Source: Clostridium formicaceticum (GTDB lineage: Bacteria > Bacillota > Clostridia > Peptostreptococcales > Natronincolaceae). Taken from it: a stretch of DNA of 64,000 nt. The notes under the pieces were generated by a model that was not told the DNA's origin, searched no databases, and saw only the letters and a program-made list of their open reading frames with translations. Each line of letters opens with the position of its first letter. Within the stretch, counting starts at the first letter, position 1. The translations under genes were made by a program, and so were the position numbers. Positions 25,503 through 34,926 of the stretch are shown here, in pieces. The stretch is taken from assembly GCF_001854185.1 (NCBI RefSeq), contig NZ_CP017603.1, positions 2,170,001 to 2,234,000 of the forward strand, given 5' to 3'.

Positions 25503-26249
25503 ATGGCAGTTAGAAAAATTATCGAAATCAATGAAGAAAAATGTGATGGCTGTGGATTATGCGTACCAAATTGTGCTGAAGGTGCGATTCAAATTATAGA
25601 TGGTAAGGCGAAGTTGGTAAGTGATATTTATTGTGACGGGTTAGGGGCTTGTTTAGGCCATTGTCCACAAGATGCTTTAAAAATCATTGAAAGAGAAGCA
25701 CCGGATTTTGACGAAGAAGCAGTGGAGGAATTATTGAAGCAACAAGGAAAAAGTTTACCGCAACCACAACCACATCATCATCATCATGGTGGAGGATGTC
25801 CTGGAAGTAGAGCAATGAAGTTTGATGAAGAAAATGCTGATGCTGAAGCAGTGGTAAGTAGTGGAGATATTGAAATAAAAATTAAATCACAATTAAAACA
25901 GTGGCCAGTACAGCTAAAACTAGTACCGGTAAATGCTCCTTATTTTGAGAATGCAGACTTATTAGTAACAGCTGATTGTGTACCATTTGCCTATCCAAAC
26001 TATCATTTAGATTTATTAAAAGGAAAAGCAGTAGTAGTAGGCTGTCCTAAACTAGATGACATTGAATTCTACACAGAAAAATTAACACAGATTATTGCAT
26101 TGAATCATATAAAATCCATCACAGTAGCTTATATGGAGGTTCCTTGTTGTCAGGGAATTGTTAGGGCGGTGGATGTGGCCGTGGCTCAAGCCAACAAAAA
26201 TATAAAGGTAAATAAAGTTCAAATAGGTCTACAAGGGAAAAAATTATAA
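25503..26249 (+). CDS. 4Fe-4S ferredoxin-domain protein with His/Cys-rich linker
   Basis: 248 residues from ATG 25503 (GGAGAGG upstream); the longer frame from 25434 has no support. N-terminal ferredoxin domain: CDGCGLCVPNCAEGAI is a full C-x2-C-x2-C-x3-C-type cluster site, and CDGLGACLGHCPQDAL a second with altered spacing. Then an unusual linker with five consecutive His followed by GGGCPGS (about residues 97-109). The C-terminal 120 residues hold CPKLDD and EVPCCQGIVRA, more possible ligands. This architecture occurs in many strict anaerobes; the role is electron transfer or metal handling. Partner unknown. A terminator follows. Confidence 0.85.
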   Translation: MAVRKIIEINEEKCDGCGLCVPNCAEGAIQIIDGKAKLVSDIYCDGLGACLGHCPQDALKIIEREAPDFDEEAVEELLKQQGKSLPQPQPHHHHHGGGCPGSRAMKFDEENADAEAVVSSGDIEIKIKSQLKQWPVQLKLVPVNAPYFENADLLVTADCVPFAYPNYHLDLLKGKAVVVGCPKLDDIEFYTEKLTQIIALNHIKSITVAYMEVPCCQGIVRAVDVAVAQANKNIKVNKVQIGLQGKKL

Positions 26250-26256
26250 CATTTTT

Positions 26257-26286
26257 AAAATCCTACATTTATGTAGGATTTTTTTG
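26257..26286 (+). terminator. Terminator after the ferredoxin gene
   Basis: AAAATCCTACAT pairs with ATGTAGGATTTT across a two-base loop, then T run. Confidence 0.85.
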
Positions 26287-26346
26287 ACTTTTTGTTATAA
26301 TAATATTAAGATATGAATTAATTAACATTTTTTAGGAGGTCTTTTG

Positions 26347-27699
26347 GTGGAAAAAATTAGGTTTGATTATTCAAAGGCATTGGACTATATTGGCAGACAT
26401 GAATTAGCTTCACTAGAACCCATGATTAATGTTGCACACAAAATGTTACATGAAAAAACTGGTGCAGGAAGTGAATTTGTAGGCTGGGTAGATTTACCTA
26501 TAACATATGATAAAGAAGAATTTAGTAAGATAAAAGTTGTAGCAAAAAACATTCAGGAAAGTTCTGACGTATTAATTGTGATAGGAATTGGTGGGTCTTA
26601 TTTAGGTGCTAGAGCTGCAATAGAAATGTTAAACCATAGTTTTCATAATATGTTATCAAAAAATAAAAGAAAAACCCCGGAAATATATTTTGTTGGTCAT
26701 AATATGAGCAGTAAGTACTTAAAAGACCTATTAGATGTTATTGAAGGGAAAGATGTTGCTTTAAACGTTATTTCTAAGTCTGGTACGACAACAGAACCAG
26801 CCATTGCTTTTAGAATACTAAAAGAATATCTAGAAAAAAAGTATGGTAAAGATGCTGCAAAAAATAGAATTTACGCCACGACAGATCAAGAAAAGGGAGC
26901 ACTAAAAACAATGGCCGATAACGAAGGTTACGAAACCTTTGTTATTCCTGATGATGTAGGAGGTAGATATTCTGTTCTGACAGCAGTAGGTTTATTACCT
27001 ATCGCAGTTGCTGGAATAGATATTGATGAAATGATGAAGGGGGCTGCAAAAGCTTATAAAGATTTAGAAGAGCCCCTTTTCCTAGGAAATGATTGTTATC
27101 AATATGCTGCAGTAAGAAATATTTTGTATAATAAGGGAAAAGATGTAGAGATCCTAGTGAATTACGAGCCAGCACTCTTTTTTATAGGAGAGTGGTGGAA
27201 ACAATTGTTTGGAGAAAGCGAGGGAAAGGACTATAAAGGTATTTTTCCAGCTGCTGTAAATTTCTCAACAGATTTACATTCTATGGGGCAGTATATTCAG
27301 GAAGGTAGAAGGAATATTTTTGAAACAGTTTTATATATTGAAAATACAAAGCAAGAAGTTGTTATTCAGTCACAGGAAAAAGATTTAGATGGATTAAACT
27401 ACTTAGCAGATAAAACAGTAGAAGATATAAACAAAAGTATTTTTCAGGCCACCTTATTAGCACATAATGATGGTGGCGTGCCTAACCTAATTATCAGTAT
27501 TCCAGAAATGTCCCCCTACTATTTTGGTTACTTAGTTTATTTCTTTGAAAAGGCCTGTGGTATAAGCGGGTATTTACTAGGCGTAAATCCTTTTAATCAA
27601 CCAGGCGTGGAGACCTATAAAAAGAATATGTTTGCGCTGCTAGGCAAGGAAGGCTATGAAGAAGAGAGAGAAAAAATGCTACAAAGACTAGAAAAATAA
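26347..27699 (+). CDS. pgi: Glucose-6-phosphate isomerase
   Basis: Interconverts glucose 6-phosphate and fructose 6-phosphate. 450 residues, the usual length for the short Firmicute form. SIS-domain signatures: [51 protein letters not shown], and near the end [14 protein letters not shown]. The start is taken as GTG 26347 with AGGAGG (26333-26338) 8 bases upstream, giving [15 protein letters not shown] 26344 is possible. Monocistronic; a dispersed repeat follows. Confidence 0.96.
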   Translation: MEKIRFDYSKALDYIGRHELASLEPMINVAHKMLHEKTGAGSEFVGWVDLPITYDKEEFSKIKVVAKNIQESSDVLIVIGIGGSYLGARAAIEMLNHSFHNMLSKNKRKTPEIYFVGHNMSSKYLKDLLDVIEGKDVALNVISKSGTTTEPAIAFRILKEYLEKKYGKDAAKNRIYATTDQEKGALKTMADNEGYETFVIPDDVGGRYSVLTAVGLLPIAVAGIDIDEMMKGAAKAYKDLEEPLFLGNDCYQYAAVRNILYNKGKDVEILVNYEPALFFIGEWWKQLFGESEGKDYKGIFPAAVNFSTDLHSMGQYIQEGRRNIFETVLYIENTKQEVVIQSQEKDLDGLNYLADKTVEDINKSIFQATLLAHNDGGVPNLIISIPEMSPYYFGYLVYFFEKACGISGYLLGVNPFNQPGVETYKKNMFALLGKEGYEEEREKMLQRLEK

Positions 27700-27720
27700 A
27701 TTTTATTCTTCGCTGTATTG

Positions 27721-27834
27721 CTAAGACCCTCACTTTCGAAAGTGGGGGATCAAGTACTGTATTCTTGAAATAAATTTGGCTATAGTTCAGGGGGAGCGAA
27801 AACTCCCCTGAAGGAAGGCTCATTTTATTCTACA
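27721..27834. repeat. Palindromic dispersed element with GATCAAG hairpins, copy 1
   Basis: Contains hairpin CCCTCACTTT-CGA-AAGTGGGGG (from 27727) followed by GATCAAG, then a conserved block ending in TTCAGGGGGAGC/..TCCCCTGAA and CTCATTTTATTC. The block matches the reverse complement of the element at 32263-32392. In the CAG-hairpin a G:C pair here is T:A there, a compensatory change. No ORF. Confidence 0.6.
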
Positions 27835-27862
27835 TATTTATTGAAAGGAAATGAGGTAGGTG

Positions 27863-28699
27863 ATGACAATCGTGGAATCTAAAGAGGATTTGGCTATAGG
27901 TGTGTTTGACTCAGGTGTTGGAGGTATTAGTGTTTTAGCTCAGTTAATTTGTTGCTTGCCGAAAGAAAAGTATGTCTATTATGGTGATTCTAAAAATGCT
28001 CCTTATGGCGTAAGGTCTACAGAAGAAGTAAAAGAGCTGTCTTTTCAGGTAGTGAATCAGCTGCTGAAAAAGGGAATTAAGGGTCTCGTAGTTGCCTGTA
28101 ATACCGCCACCAGTGGAGCCATTGAAGATTTGAGGAGTAAACTAAATATGCCAATTGTGGGGATGGAACCAGCTTTGAAACCCGCTATGGCTTTAAATAA
28201 AAGAGGAAAAATTGTTGTAATGGCTACTTCTGTTACGTTAAGGGAAAAAAAATTTAATCGTTTAATCGAAGCGTTACATAATGAAGAGGAGGTTATCAAG
28301 CTGCCTTGTCCAGGATTAGTAGAAATCATTGAAAGGACAGGCGGGAAGGGAAAAGAAATTCAGCAATATCTAAAGGAACTTTACGCGCCTCTCAATATGA
28401 AAGAAATAGCTGCTATTGTTTTAGGTTGTACACACTATATTTTTATAAAAGAAGAGATCGCTAAGCTTATAGAAGAGCCAATAAGTATTATTGATGGCAA
28501 TAAGGGAACTGCTAATCAGCTAAAAAGGCTATTGATGGAACATCAGCTGCTAAAGAAAGAGGAGATGAATGACTTTACTGAAGTTGTACTAATGAATTCC
28601 AATCATGCCGGTGAAATAAATACTTTAAGCAAGAAATTATTAGAGGAACAATTGAGTTACTTAGGATGGGAAGGCCAGTTAAAATATGGTAATTGGTAG
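27863..28699 (+). CDS. murI: Glutamate racemase
   Basis: Makes D-glutamate for peptidoglycan. About 278 residues. Active-site motifs: GVFDSGVGGISVL, YYGDSKNAPYG, VVACNTATSGA (first catalytic Cys) and VLGCTHYIF (second catalytic Cys). Starts at ATG 27863 or GTG 27860; GAGGTAGG is just upstream for either. Stands alone after the dispersed repeat and before the two-component genes. Confidence 0.95.
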   Translation: MTIVESKEDLAIGVFDSGVGGISVLAQLICCLPKEKYVYYGDSKNAPYGVRSTEEVKELSFQVVNQLLKKGIKGLVVACNTATSGAIEDLRSKLNMPIVGMEPALKPAMALNKRGKIVVMATSVTLREKKFNRLIEALHNEEEVIKLPCPGLVEIIERTGGKGKEIQQYLKELYAPLNMKEIAAIVLGCTHYIFIKEEIAKLIEEPISIIDGNKGTANQLKRLLMEHQLLKKEEMNDFTEVVLMNSNHAGEINTLSKKLLEEQLSYLGWEGQLKYGNW

Positions 28700-28746
28700 A
28701 TGCAAATAAAAAAAGTATGCTATAATAGGATATAGAATAACTATAG

Positions 28747-28815
28747 ATATACGTTTTGACACTTGAATTTTAATGTACAATTTTTTCTAGTATATTAAAA
28801 TTCATAAACGTATAT
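28747..28815. repeat. TTTTAAT-family palindrome, short copy, nested in a longer inverted repeat
   Basis: Inner arms GAATTTTAATGTAC (28765-28778) and GTATATTAAAATTC (28790-28803), differing at one pair. Outer arms ATATACGTTT (28747-28756) and AAACGTATAT (28806-28815). Lies directly upstream of the histidine kinase gene (start 28841), so it will be in the promoter or leader. Same termini as the longer copies at 9952 and 59397 but with an 11-base centre. Confidence 0.65.
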
Positions 28816-28840
28816 CCATATGTAAAGGTAGGTGAAATAA

Positions 28841-30571
28841 ATGATTTTCGTAATAGCTGAAATGGTGTTGGCACTATTCAATAAACTAGGTGTTATTATT
28901 ATTTTAGCTTTTATCCTGTCCAAAATAGAAGGATTTAGAAAACTAATCATTAAGAAAAAGATGACCTTTATAGACAAAGTTATTTTATCTATGTTATTTG
29001 GATGTATTGGCATTATGGGAACGTATTCAAATATACCTATTCATGGTTCATTTGCTAATTTAACAACGATTGGGGTTGTAGTGGGAGCAATATTAGGGGG
29101 GCCAGTGGTAGGTTTATTTGCAGGCTCCATTGCCGCGATGCATCGTTATTTGATTGATATGAATGGATTTACAGCAGTGGCCAGCAGTATTTCTATTATA
29201 ATAGGGGCGGTTGCAGCGGCTTATGTATATTATTTTATTAAAAATAAATTATCTCATTGGAAAACTGTCTTTATTACTGTTGTTATTACGGAAATTGCTC
29301 AAACCCTTCTGCTATTAGCTTTATCACGTCCTTCTTTTGAAGGTTTAGAATTAGCAAAAGTCACTTTATTGCCTATGATGTTTGTTAATGCCTTAGGCAT
29401 AACTATATTTATAGGAATCATCGAAAATATTTATTCTGAATATGACTGTATAGCTGCGGGACAAGCTCAAAAAGCTTTAAAAATTGCTAATTTAACCCTG
29501 CCTTATTTTAGGCAAGGACTAAACTATGATGTAGCGCAAAAAGTTGTAGATATTATCTACGATGCTGTAGATGTGGAAGCAGTAACCATCACTAACTGTA
29601 AAGAAATATTGGCCCATAAAGGTATTGGAGAGGACCATCATATAGCTGGACACAGCTTTCAAACCCAAACTACAAGGGAAGTAATAGAAACCGGTAAGTA
29701 CAAGGTAATCAACACGAAGGAAAGTATTCGATGTAATCAACATTATTGTCAATTGAAGTCTGGGATCGTGGTTCCTTTAAAAGAGCGAGACCGGATTGTA
29801 GGCACTTTAAAGCTTTATAAAACAGAGGAAAATAGTATTACTTCTATGGATATAGAGCTAGGACTAGGATTGGCGCAGCTATTTTCTACGCAAATAGAAT
29901 TGAGCAAATTAGATCATCAAAAGAAGCTTATTACCGAGGCGGAGCTTAAGTCACTACAAGCTCAAATTAATCCTCATTTTTTATTTAACGCAATTAATAC
30001 AATCGTTTCCTTTATACAGTTTGATACGATAAAGGCCAGACATTTACTCATTTCTTTGGCAAATCTTTTTAGAAAAAGTTTAAGTCACCATCAAGATATG
30101 GTGGATATAGAGGTTGAATTAGAACATGTGGCTTCTTATCTAGAAATTGAAAAAGCTAGATTTGGTGATAAATTACAGGTAAAGTATGATTTACAGACCA
30201 ATATATTTTGCAAACTCCCACCTTTAATTTTACAGCCTATTGTAGAAAATGCTATTTTGCATGGTATTCTTCCTAAAAAACAGGGGGGCTGTATTACCAT
30301 AAAATCAAAAAAAGATAAGAAGGATATTTTGCTAGAGGTCATTGATGATGGTGTTGGCATAAAACCAGATAAGCTAATGATTCTGTTAAAAGAGGAAAGC
30401 TATACAAGATCAGTAGGGTTAAGCAATGTAAATAAGCGTTTAATCAATTTGTATGGGGAAGACCACAAGCTGCAAATTACCAGCAGATTCAACGAAGGAA
30501 CCTGTGTCTTAATAAGAATCCCCTATATAGAAGAACAACATACTTCTGAAATGGAGGGAGTAGTAGCATGA
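28841..30571 (+). CDS. LytS/BtsS-type sensor histidine kinase
   Basis: 576 residues. N-terminal 5TM-5TMR_LYT sensor (residues about 1-190, six hydrophobic segments, GTYSNIPIHGSFANLTTIG and GPVVGLFAGSIAAMHRY), a GAF-like domain (about 220-360), His_kinase dimerisation with SLQAQINPHFLFNAINTIVS (phospho-His), and an HATPase_c domain with NAILHGILPKK and DDGVGIK. Family members sense pyruvate or changes in membrane state. Stop overlaps the start of the response regulator by 4 bases (ATGA at 30568). Confidence 0.93.
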   Translation: MIFVIAEMVLALFNKLGVIIILAFILSKIEGFRKLIIKKKMTFIDKVILSMLFGCIGIMGTYSNIPIHGSFANLTTIGVVVGAILGGPVVGLFAGSIAAMHRYLIDMNGFTAVASSISIIIGAVAAAYVYYFIKNKLSHWKTVFITVVITEIAQTLLLLALSRPSFEGLELAKVTLLPMMFVNALGITIFIGIIENIYSEYDCIAAGQAQKALKIANLTLPYFRQGLNYDVAQKVVDIIYDAVDVEAVTITNCKEILAHKGIGEDHHIAGHSFQTQTTREVIETGKYKVINTKESIRCNQHYCQLKSGIVVPLKERDRIVGTLKLYKTEENSITSMDIELGLGLAQLFSTQIELSKLDHQKKLITEAELKSLQAQINPHFLFNAINTIVSFIQFDTIKARHLLISLANLFRKSLSHHQDMVDIEVELEHVASYLEIEKARFGDKLQVKYDLQTNIFCKLPPLILQPIVENAILHGILPKKQGGCITIKSKKDKKDILLEVIDDGVGIKPDKLMILLKEESYTRSVGLSNVNKRLINLYGEDHKLQITSRFNEGTCVLIRIPYIEEQHTSEMEGVVA

Positions 30572-31341
30572 TTTATACAGTGGTTGTTGTAGATGATGAG
30601 TTACCTGCTAGACGAAATATTACAAGCTTATTAAACCCATATTCTGATTTTCAGGTTATTGGTGAAGCCTGTGACGGCGAGGATGGCATTCAATTAATAA
30701 AGGAAAAAATGCCTGATATTGTTTTTTTAGATATACAGCTACAGGATATGACGGGTTTTGATATTGCTGCTGAACTGATAAATTCGGTAAAAGTACCCAA
30801 AATTGTTTTTGCGACTGCCTTTAATCACTATGCAATCGATGCCTTTGAATATGCGGCTATTGATTATTTATTAAAACCAGTGGATGAAGAACGATTTTTT
30901 AAAACAATACAAAAGCTTAGAAATGATCTGAAAAATTCAACAGAAATTGCTTTAAAGCAGGTACAGTGTTTGATCGAGCGACATTTGTCGATGGAGGCGA
31001 AAAGTCAAAAGATAACTTTGGAAAAAGATGATAAGCTCTATGTTTTATCTTTAAATGATATTATATTTGTTGAAACGGAAGAAAGGAATACAAAGGTAGT
31101 AAGTAAAAGGGGGGAGTTTACTACTACTTTTTCCATGGCAGAATGGGAAGATCGTTTAAGTAAGCATGGGTTCTTTAGGCCTCATAGGAGTTTTTTGATT
31201 AATCTTGATGAAATTGATCAAGTGGTTTTATGGTTTAACAATAGCTTCCAAGTAAAAATGCGGGGTTCTAGAGATAAAACCATACCTATTAGCAGAAATA
31301 AAGTAAAAGAATTTAAAGAATTGGTTGGTCTTGAGGCTTAA
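30568..31341 (+). CDS. LytR/AgrA-type response regulator (LytTR)
   Basis: 257 residues. Receiver domain 1-120 with phospho-acceptor Asp in DIVFLDIQLQDM, conserved T/A and Lys (FATAF; LLKPVDEE). C-terminal LytTR DNA-binding domain (about 150-257; IIFVETEERNTKVVSKRG, HRSFLINLDEIDQV). Pairs with the kinase in front through an overlapping ATGA. Targets of this class in Firmicutes include holin-like lrgAB and carbon-uptake genes; none is adjacent, so the regulon cannot be read from this window. Confidence 0.93.
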   Translation: MIYTVVVVDDELPARRNITSLLNPYSDFQVIGEACDGEDGIQLIKEKMPDIVFLDIQLQDMTGFDIAAELINSVKVPKIVFATAFNHYAIDAFEYAAIDYLLKPVDEERFFKTIQKLRNDLKNSTEIALKQVQCLIERHLSMEAKSQKITLEKDDKLYVLSLNDIIFVETEERNTKVVSKRGEFTTTFSMAEWEDRLSKHGFFRPHRSFLINLDEIDQVVLWFNNSFQVKMRGSRDKTIPISRNKVKEFKELVGLEA

Positions 31342-31431
31342 TTAAAAATTTTTCGCTAAAAAAGTGGATAAAGAAAGTTAGAACTTTCCATACTATTATT
31401 GTTGAAAAAATCATAACAAGGAGTGTTAAGG

Positions 31432-31671
31432 ATGATTCATGCAGAAGTTTCTCTATATCCACTTAAAACACAAAATGCAGGAGATGTAATTAATAATTCT
31501 ATCAACGCATTAAGACAAGAAGGTGTAGCATATAATGTAGGCTCTATGGCTACACATCTTCATGGTAACGAAGAACAAGTGTGGAGCAGTCTAAAAAAGT
31601 TATTTGATGAAGCACAACATTCTGGAGAAGTGAGCATGGTAGTCACCATCACCAATGCAGCAGATCATTAA
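31432..31671 (+). CDS. MTH1187/YkoF-type thiamine-binding protein
   Basis: 79 residues from ATG 31432 (AAGGAG 8 bases upstream). A single ferredoxin-like fold domain of the thiamine-binding (DUF77) family: HAEVSLYPLKTQNAGDVINN at the start and GSMATHLHGNEEQVWSSLKK in the middle. Members bind thiamine or the hydroxymethylpyrimidine moiety; no transporter genes are adjacent. Own promoter region and terminator. Exact ligand not known. Confidence 0.85.
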   Translation: MIHAEVSLYPLKTQNAGDVINNSINALRQEGVAYNVGSMATHLHGNEEQVWSSLKKLFDEAQHSGEVSMVVTITNAADH

Positions 31672-31710
31672 AAAAAGGAATGTGGATATTTTTCCACATT
31701 CCTTTTTTAT
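31671..31710 (+). terminator. Terminator after the thiamine-binding protein gene
   Basis: 16-bp perfect stem (31671-31686 with 31693-31708), loop of 6, T-rich 3' arm. Overlaps the stop codon. Confidence 0.9.
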
Positions 31711-31779
31711 GAGCTTTATAACAGATTGACATAAAAAACAATAAAAGATACAATAGCATCATAGGAAGAAAGAAAGCAG

Positions 31780-32229
31780 GTGGTGACCATTGTAAGTGTG
31801 CTGTTTTTATTTATAGTTTTGGCCGGTATTGTACTAGTTGTCCTATTAGGGGGAGGGGTTGTGGTGACAAAAAATTTCAACTTAAAAAGTCTTTATCTTT
31901 ATTTAGTATGCCTTGTTACATTAGTTATATTTATTACTGGTACAATTTTTACGATTCATAGAACAGTAGACTTAGTGGTAAAGGATGCCTATTATTATCA
32001 AACCCTAGAAGATTTTCAACAAAGGTATTTTGTATATGGCCCTGAAGGTAAAAGAGAAGAGTCACAGCTATCTCAAGAGGAAATCACTCAACGCTATGAA
32101 ACCTATCTGGAACAAGAAAATACAAGGAGACAAGCACAAAATATAAGAAATCTAGCTTATAGTTTTTCCGCCATGCTGGTAGGTGGAATATTTTGGTTCT
32201 ATCATTGGCAAAAAATTAAAGAAGATTAA
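31780..32229 (+). CDS. Membrane protein of unknown function
   Basis: Up to 149 residues. Two N-terminal membrane helices (VSVLFLFIVLAGIVLVVLL and LYLYLVCLVTLVIFITGTIF), an acidic soluble middle rich in Gln/Glu (about 70-120), and a last helix (LAYSFSAMLVGGIFWFYHW). The layout recalls DUF5671-like proteins, but I am not sure. The start is unclear: GTG 31780 or 31783 overlap the only purine-rich stretch (CAGGTGG), so translation may begin a few codons later. Followed by a dispersed repeat. Confidence 0.55.
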   Translation: MVTIVSVLFLFIVLAGIVLVVLLGGGVVVTKNFNLKSLYLYLVCLVTLVIFITGTIFTIHRTVDLVVKDAYYYQTLEDFQQRYFVYGPEGKREESQLSQEEITQRYETYLEQENTRRQAQNIRNLAYSFSAMLVGGIFWFYHWQKIKED

Positions 32230-32262
32230 ATTCCTTCACATAATGTTACTCCCCACTGGAAT

Positions 32263-32392
32263 ATACTTAAAATAAAATGAGGCTTAATTCAGTGGAAGTT
32301 TTTACTCCCACTGAATTGTAGCCGAATTTACTTCGAAGATGTATTGCTTGATCTCCTGCTTTAGGAAGCGGGAGATCAAGCAATACACTGAA
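32263..32392. repeat. Palindromic dispersed element with GATCAAG hairpins, copy 2 (opposite orientation)
   Basis: Contains AATTCAGTGGAAG/..TCCCACTGAATT (32286-32317) and a long hairpin TGTATTGCTTGATCTCC...GGAGATCAAGCAATACA (32340-32387). Its reverse complement aligns with 27755-27834. Sits between the membrane protein and the SpoVB-like gene; no ORF. Confidence 0.6.
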
Positions 32393-32425
32393 GGATAAAA
32401 TATTTCGTTGTAGGGGAGTATATTT

Positions 32426-33979
32426 ATGTCCAATAGCAAATTTATTAAGGGGGCATTCATACTGGGTATAGCAGGATTAACTGCAAAGTTTTTAGGGATA
32501 TTTTTTAAAATTCCGCTGCAAAGGTTAATTCACGATGAAGGTATGGGGTTATTTGGTTTGCCCTATCCTATTTATACCATGATGTTGTCTGTATCTATCA
32601 TAGGTTTGCCAGCTGCTGTATCTAAGTTAATATCTGAGAAAATCGCCGTTAAAGATTATGCAGGTGTTAGGAAAGTGTTTCATGTTTCTTTTTTTATGAT
32701 TTTTTTTATAGGTATTTTTTCATCATGTTTTTTATATTTTGGTGCTCCTTTTATGATCACAATATTAGAATGGCCCCAAGAAACCTATTACGCAATTATA
32801 GGGCTATCTCTCGCTCCTTTTTTTGTATCTATTATGTCTTCTTTTAGGGGATATTTCCAAGGTATGCAAATAATGATACCAACAGCTTTATCACAAATTA
32901 TTGAACAAATTGGCAGGGTAGTGATTGGCGTTGGTTTAGCCTATATGTATATCGATAAAGGAATAGGCTATGCTGCAGGGGCGGCTTCCTTTGGAGCTAC
33001 AGCAGGGGCATTTTTTGGTGCACTATTGTTATTGTTTTATTATCTAAAAAAAAGAAAAAGCTTAATTAACTATAACCTTCATGCAACGGAAAGCAGCAAA
33101 GAGAAAACAATCGTTATTGTTAAACGGCTGGTTTGGTTGGCTATTCCTATCACCATAGGAGCAGTATTAAGTTCTGTTATGGGTTTAATGGACTCCATTA
33201 TTGTACCAGGAAGGCTGTTACAGGGGGGATACACATCAGAAGGAGCCACTATTCTCTACGGAAGACTAACGGGGAAGGCAGTAACCCTGATGAATGTTCC
33301 TTTAACTTTTAGTATGGCAATGGCAGCTAGTTTAGTACCAGCAATTTCTGAAGCCAATAGTAAAAAAAATAGGGTAGAATTAAAGGAAAAGACCGAGACT
33401 GGTATTAAAGTTACTTTAATGATTGCTCTACCAGCTACTATTGGTTTGGCTTTGCTGGCGTCTCCTATTATTCATCTGCTTTGGGGAAGGTCAGAAGCTG
33501 GTGGAGATATACTGAAGGTACTATCTTTAAATGTTTTATTCATTTCTATAGCACAAACGCTAACAAGTATTTTACAAGGCATGAATAAGGTATTTATTCC
33601 TGTAAGAAATTTGTTCATCGGAGTGATTATAAAGGTTATTGTTAGTTATATTCTTTTAGTAGGTCACTTAAATATTATAGGGGCGGTGATTGGTTCTCTT
33701 TGTGGCTATGGGACCTTGATGATTTTAAACTATTATGAGATTAAAAAAACTATATCCTTCAAGTTATCCATCAAAGAAGTGATCATTAAGCCACTGCTTT
33801 GTACTACCTTCATGGCAATTGTAGTCATCATTGTTTTTGATTATAGCTACTTATTATTTCAAAATGAAGCTATTGCAACTTTGGTAGCTATATTTTGGGG
33901 CATAATTTTTTATGGACTTATGATGCTGTTAACAAATACAGTAGGGCCCAATAAAAAAGATTTCTCTTTGAACAAATGA
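32426..33979 (+). CDS. spoVB: SpoVB-like lipid flippase (MATE/MOP superfamily)
   Basis: 517 residues with about 14 membrane helices. Opens with the typical FIKGAFILGIAGLTAKFLGI and IPLQRLIHDEGMGLFGLPYP; later GLMDSIIVPGRL and SIAQTLTSILQGMNKVFIPV are common in SpoVB and related MurJ-like exporters. SpoVB is needed for spore cortex synthesis, probably flipping lipid II. MurJ-type activity in vegetative cells is an alternative. Single gene with a terminator. Confidence 0.85.
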   Translation: MSNSKFIKGAFILGIAGLTAKFLGIFFKIPLQRLIHDEGMGLFGLPYPIYTMMLSVSIIGLPAAVSKLISEKIAVKDYAGVRKVFHVSFFMIFFIGIFSSCFLYFGAPFMITILEWPQETYYAIIGLSLAPFFVSIMSSFRGYFQGMQIMIPTALSQIIEQIGRVVIGVGLAYMYIDKGIGYAAGAASFGATAGAFFGALLLLFYYLKKRKSLINYNLHATESSKEKTIVIVKRLVWLAIPITIGAVLSSVMGLMDSIIVPGRLLQGGYTSEGATILYGRLTGKAVTLMNVPLTFSMAMAASLVPAISEANSKKNRVELKEKTETGIKVTLMIALPATIGLALLASPIIHLLWGRSEAGGDILKVLSLNVLFISIAQTLTSILQGMNKVFIPVRNLFIGVIIKVIVSYILLVGHLNIIGAVIGSLCGYGTLMILNYYEIKKTISFKLSIKEVIIKPLLCTTFMAIVVIIVFDYSYLLFQNEAIATLVAIFWGIIFYGLMMLLTNTVGPNKKDFSLNK

Positions 33980-33985
33980 TTAAAG

Positions 33986-34030
33986 TTAACCCTCTATTTG
34001 TGAAAATTTGCGAATAGAGGGTTAATTTTT
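33986..34030 (+). terminator. Terminator after the spoVB-like gene
   Basis: 13-bp stem (33986-33998 with 34013-34025), then TTTTT. Confidence 0.85.
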
Positions 34031-34085
34031 GCACAAACTACTTATAAATACTTGTAATAAAAAATTTTTAAAAGAGGTGATTTTG

Positions 34086-34580
34086 ATGAAGAATAAAATT
34101 TTTATTTTATTTATTGTGATTGCTATGGTTATTTTCACAGCTGTAGCTTGTACTCGGGAAGAAGCTCCACCTGCTCCAACTGAGATACCGGAAGAAACAC
34201 CTGTCCCAGAGGAAACACCACAAGAAACACCAGAGGCAAGAGAAATCGAGTACGAAGATGGTACCTATACGGGAGAGCTAGAAGTCAATGAAAAAGGTTG
34301 GACAAGCGTCGTAGAAATTGTTGTAGAGGATGGAAAAATTACAGAAGTAGATTATGATGAGCTTGATGAAGATGGCAATAGAAAGTCAGAGGATGAAGAG
34401 TACAACGAAAGATGGGAAGCTGCAGCTGGTATAAGTGCACCAGAAGCTTATCCACAGTTGGAACAATCACTCATAGAAACACAAGATATTGATGCTGTAG
34501 ATGCGGTATCTGGTGCAACGGCAACAACAAGAGACTTCAAAGACGTAGTACAACAAGCACTGGACCAGCAAAACCAATAA
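34086..34580 (+). CDS. FMN-binding domain lipoprotein
   Basis: 164 residues from ATG 34086 (AAAGAGGTG upstream); the upstream frame from 34029 overlaps a terminator. Lipoprotein signal: IFILFIVIAMVIFTAVAC with Cys at residue 19, then a Pro/Glu/Thr-rich spacer, then an FMN_bind domain. DAVSGATATTRDF carries the SGAT-x-T motif at which FMN is attached through a Thr phosphoester by an ApbE transferase. Such proteins feed extracytosolic electron transfer (Rnf-like or flavinyl-based). Exported and membrane anchored. No ApbE gene nearby. Confidence 0.85.
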   Translation: MKNKIFILFIVIAMVIFTAVACTREEAPPAPTEIPEETPVPEETPQETPEAREIEYEDGTYTGELEVNEKGWTSVVEIVVEDGKITEVDYDELDEDGNRKSEDEEYNERWEAAAGISAPEAYPQLEQSLIETQDIDAVDAVSGATATTRDFKDVVQQALDQQNQ

Positions 34581-34711
34581 AAGTCATGGAATAAGAGAAA
34601 AAACCCATTAACCTTGAGTAAATAATAGGTAAATGGTTTTTTTTCTACTAGGGCTACAATATAGGATTTGAGGAATACTACAATTAAGTATATAATAGAG
34701 GAGGCTTATGA

Positions 34712-34897
34712 ATGAGACATAAATATATGATATATACTGAAGAAGGTGTTTTAGAGAATAGTATAACAAGAGATGAAGCTATTGAAAAAGTAAAACAGTA
34801 TCATGAACAAGGCATAGATGCTTATATCGTATCTCAAACAGAAGGAGAGCGGATGAAGCAAAAGGGAGAAACCTTCTACCCACCTAAGTGGGAGTAA
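34712..34897 (+). CDS. Small soluble protein, 61 residues
   Basis: ATG 34712 follows GAGGAGG at 34698-34704. Product begins MRHKYMIYTEEGVLENSITR, ends ETFYPPKWE; probably one alpha/beta domain. The pattern DEAIEKVKQYHEQGIDAYIVS looks like a small fold of the SPOR or PepSY size, but I do not recognise it. Own terminator, so it is likely a real gene. Function unknown. Confidence 0.6.
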   Translation: MRHKYMIYTEEGVLENSITRDEAIEKVKQYHEQGIDAYIVSQTEGERMKQKGETFYPPKWE

Positions 34898-34899
34898 AA

Positions 34900-34926
34900 G
34901 AAAGGGTGTGCTACACACCCTTTCTT
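34900..34926 (+). terminator. Terminator after the 61-residue protein gene
   Basis: GAAAGGGTGTG pairs with CACACCCTTTC across a 3-base loop. T tract short. Confidence 0.7.

Noticed and set aside
25740-25800. Engineered His-tag (five His codons) in the ferredoxin-type gene
   Set aside because: It lies in the middle of a natural protein between Pro/Gln- and Gly/Cys-rich segments; such linkers occur in native metalloproteins.
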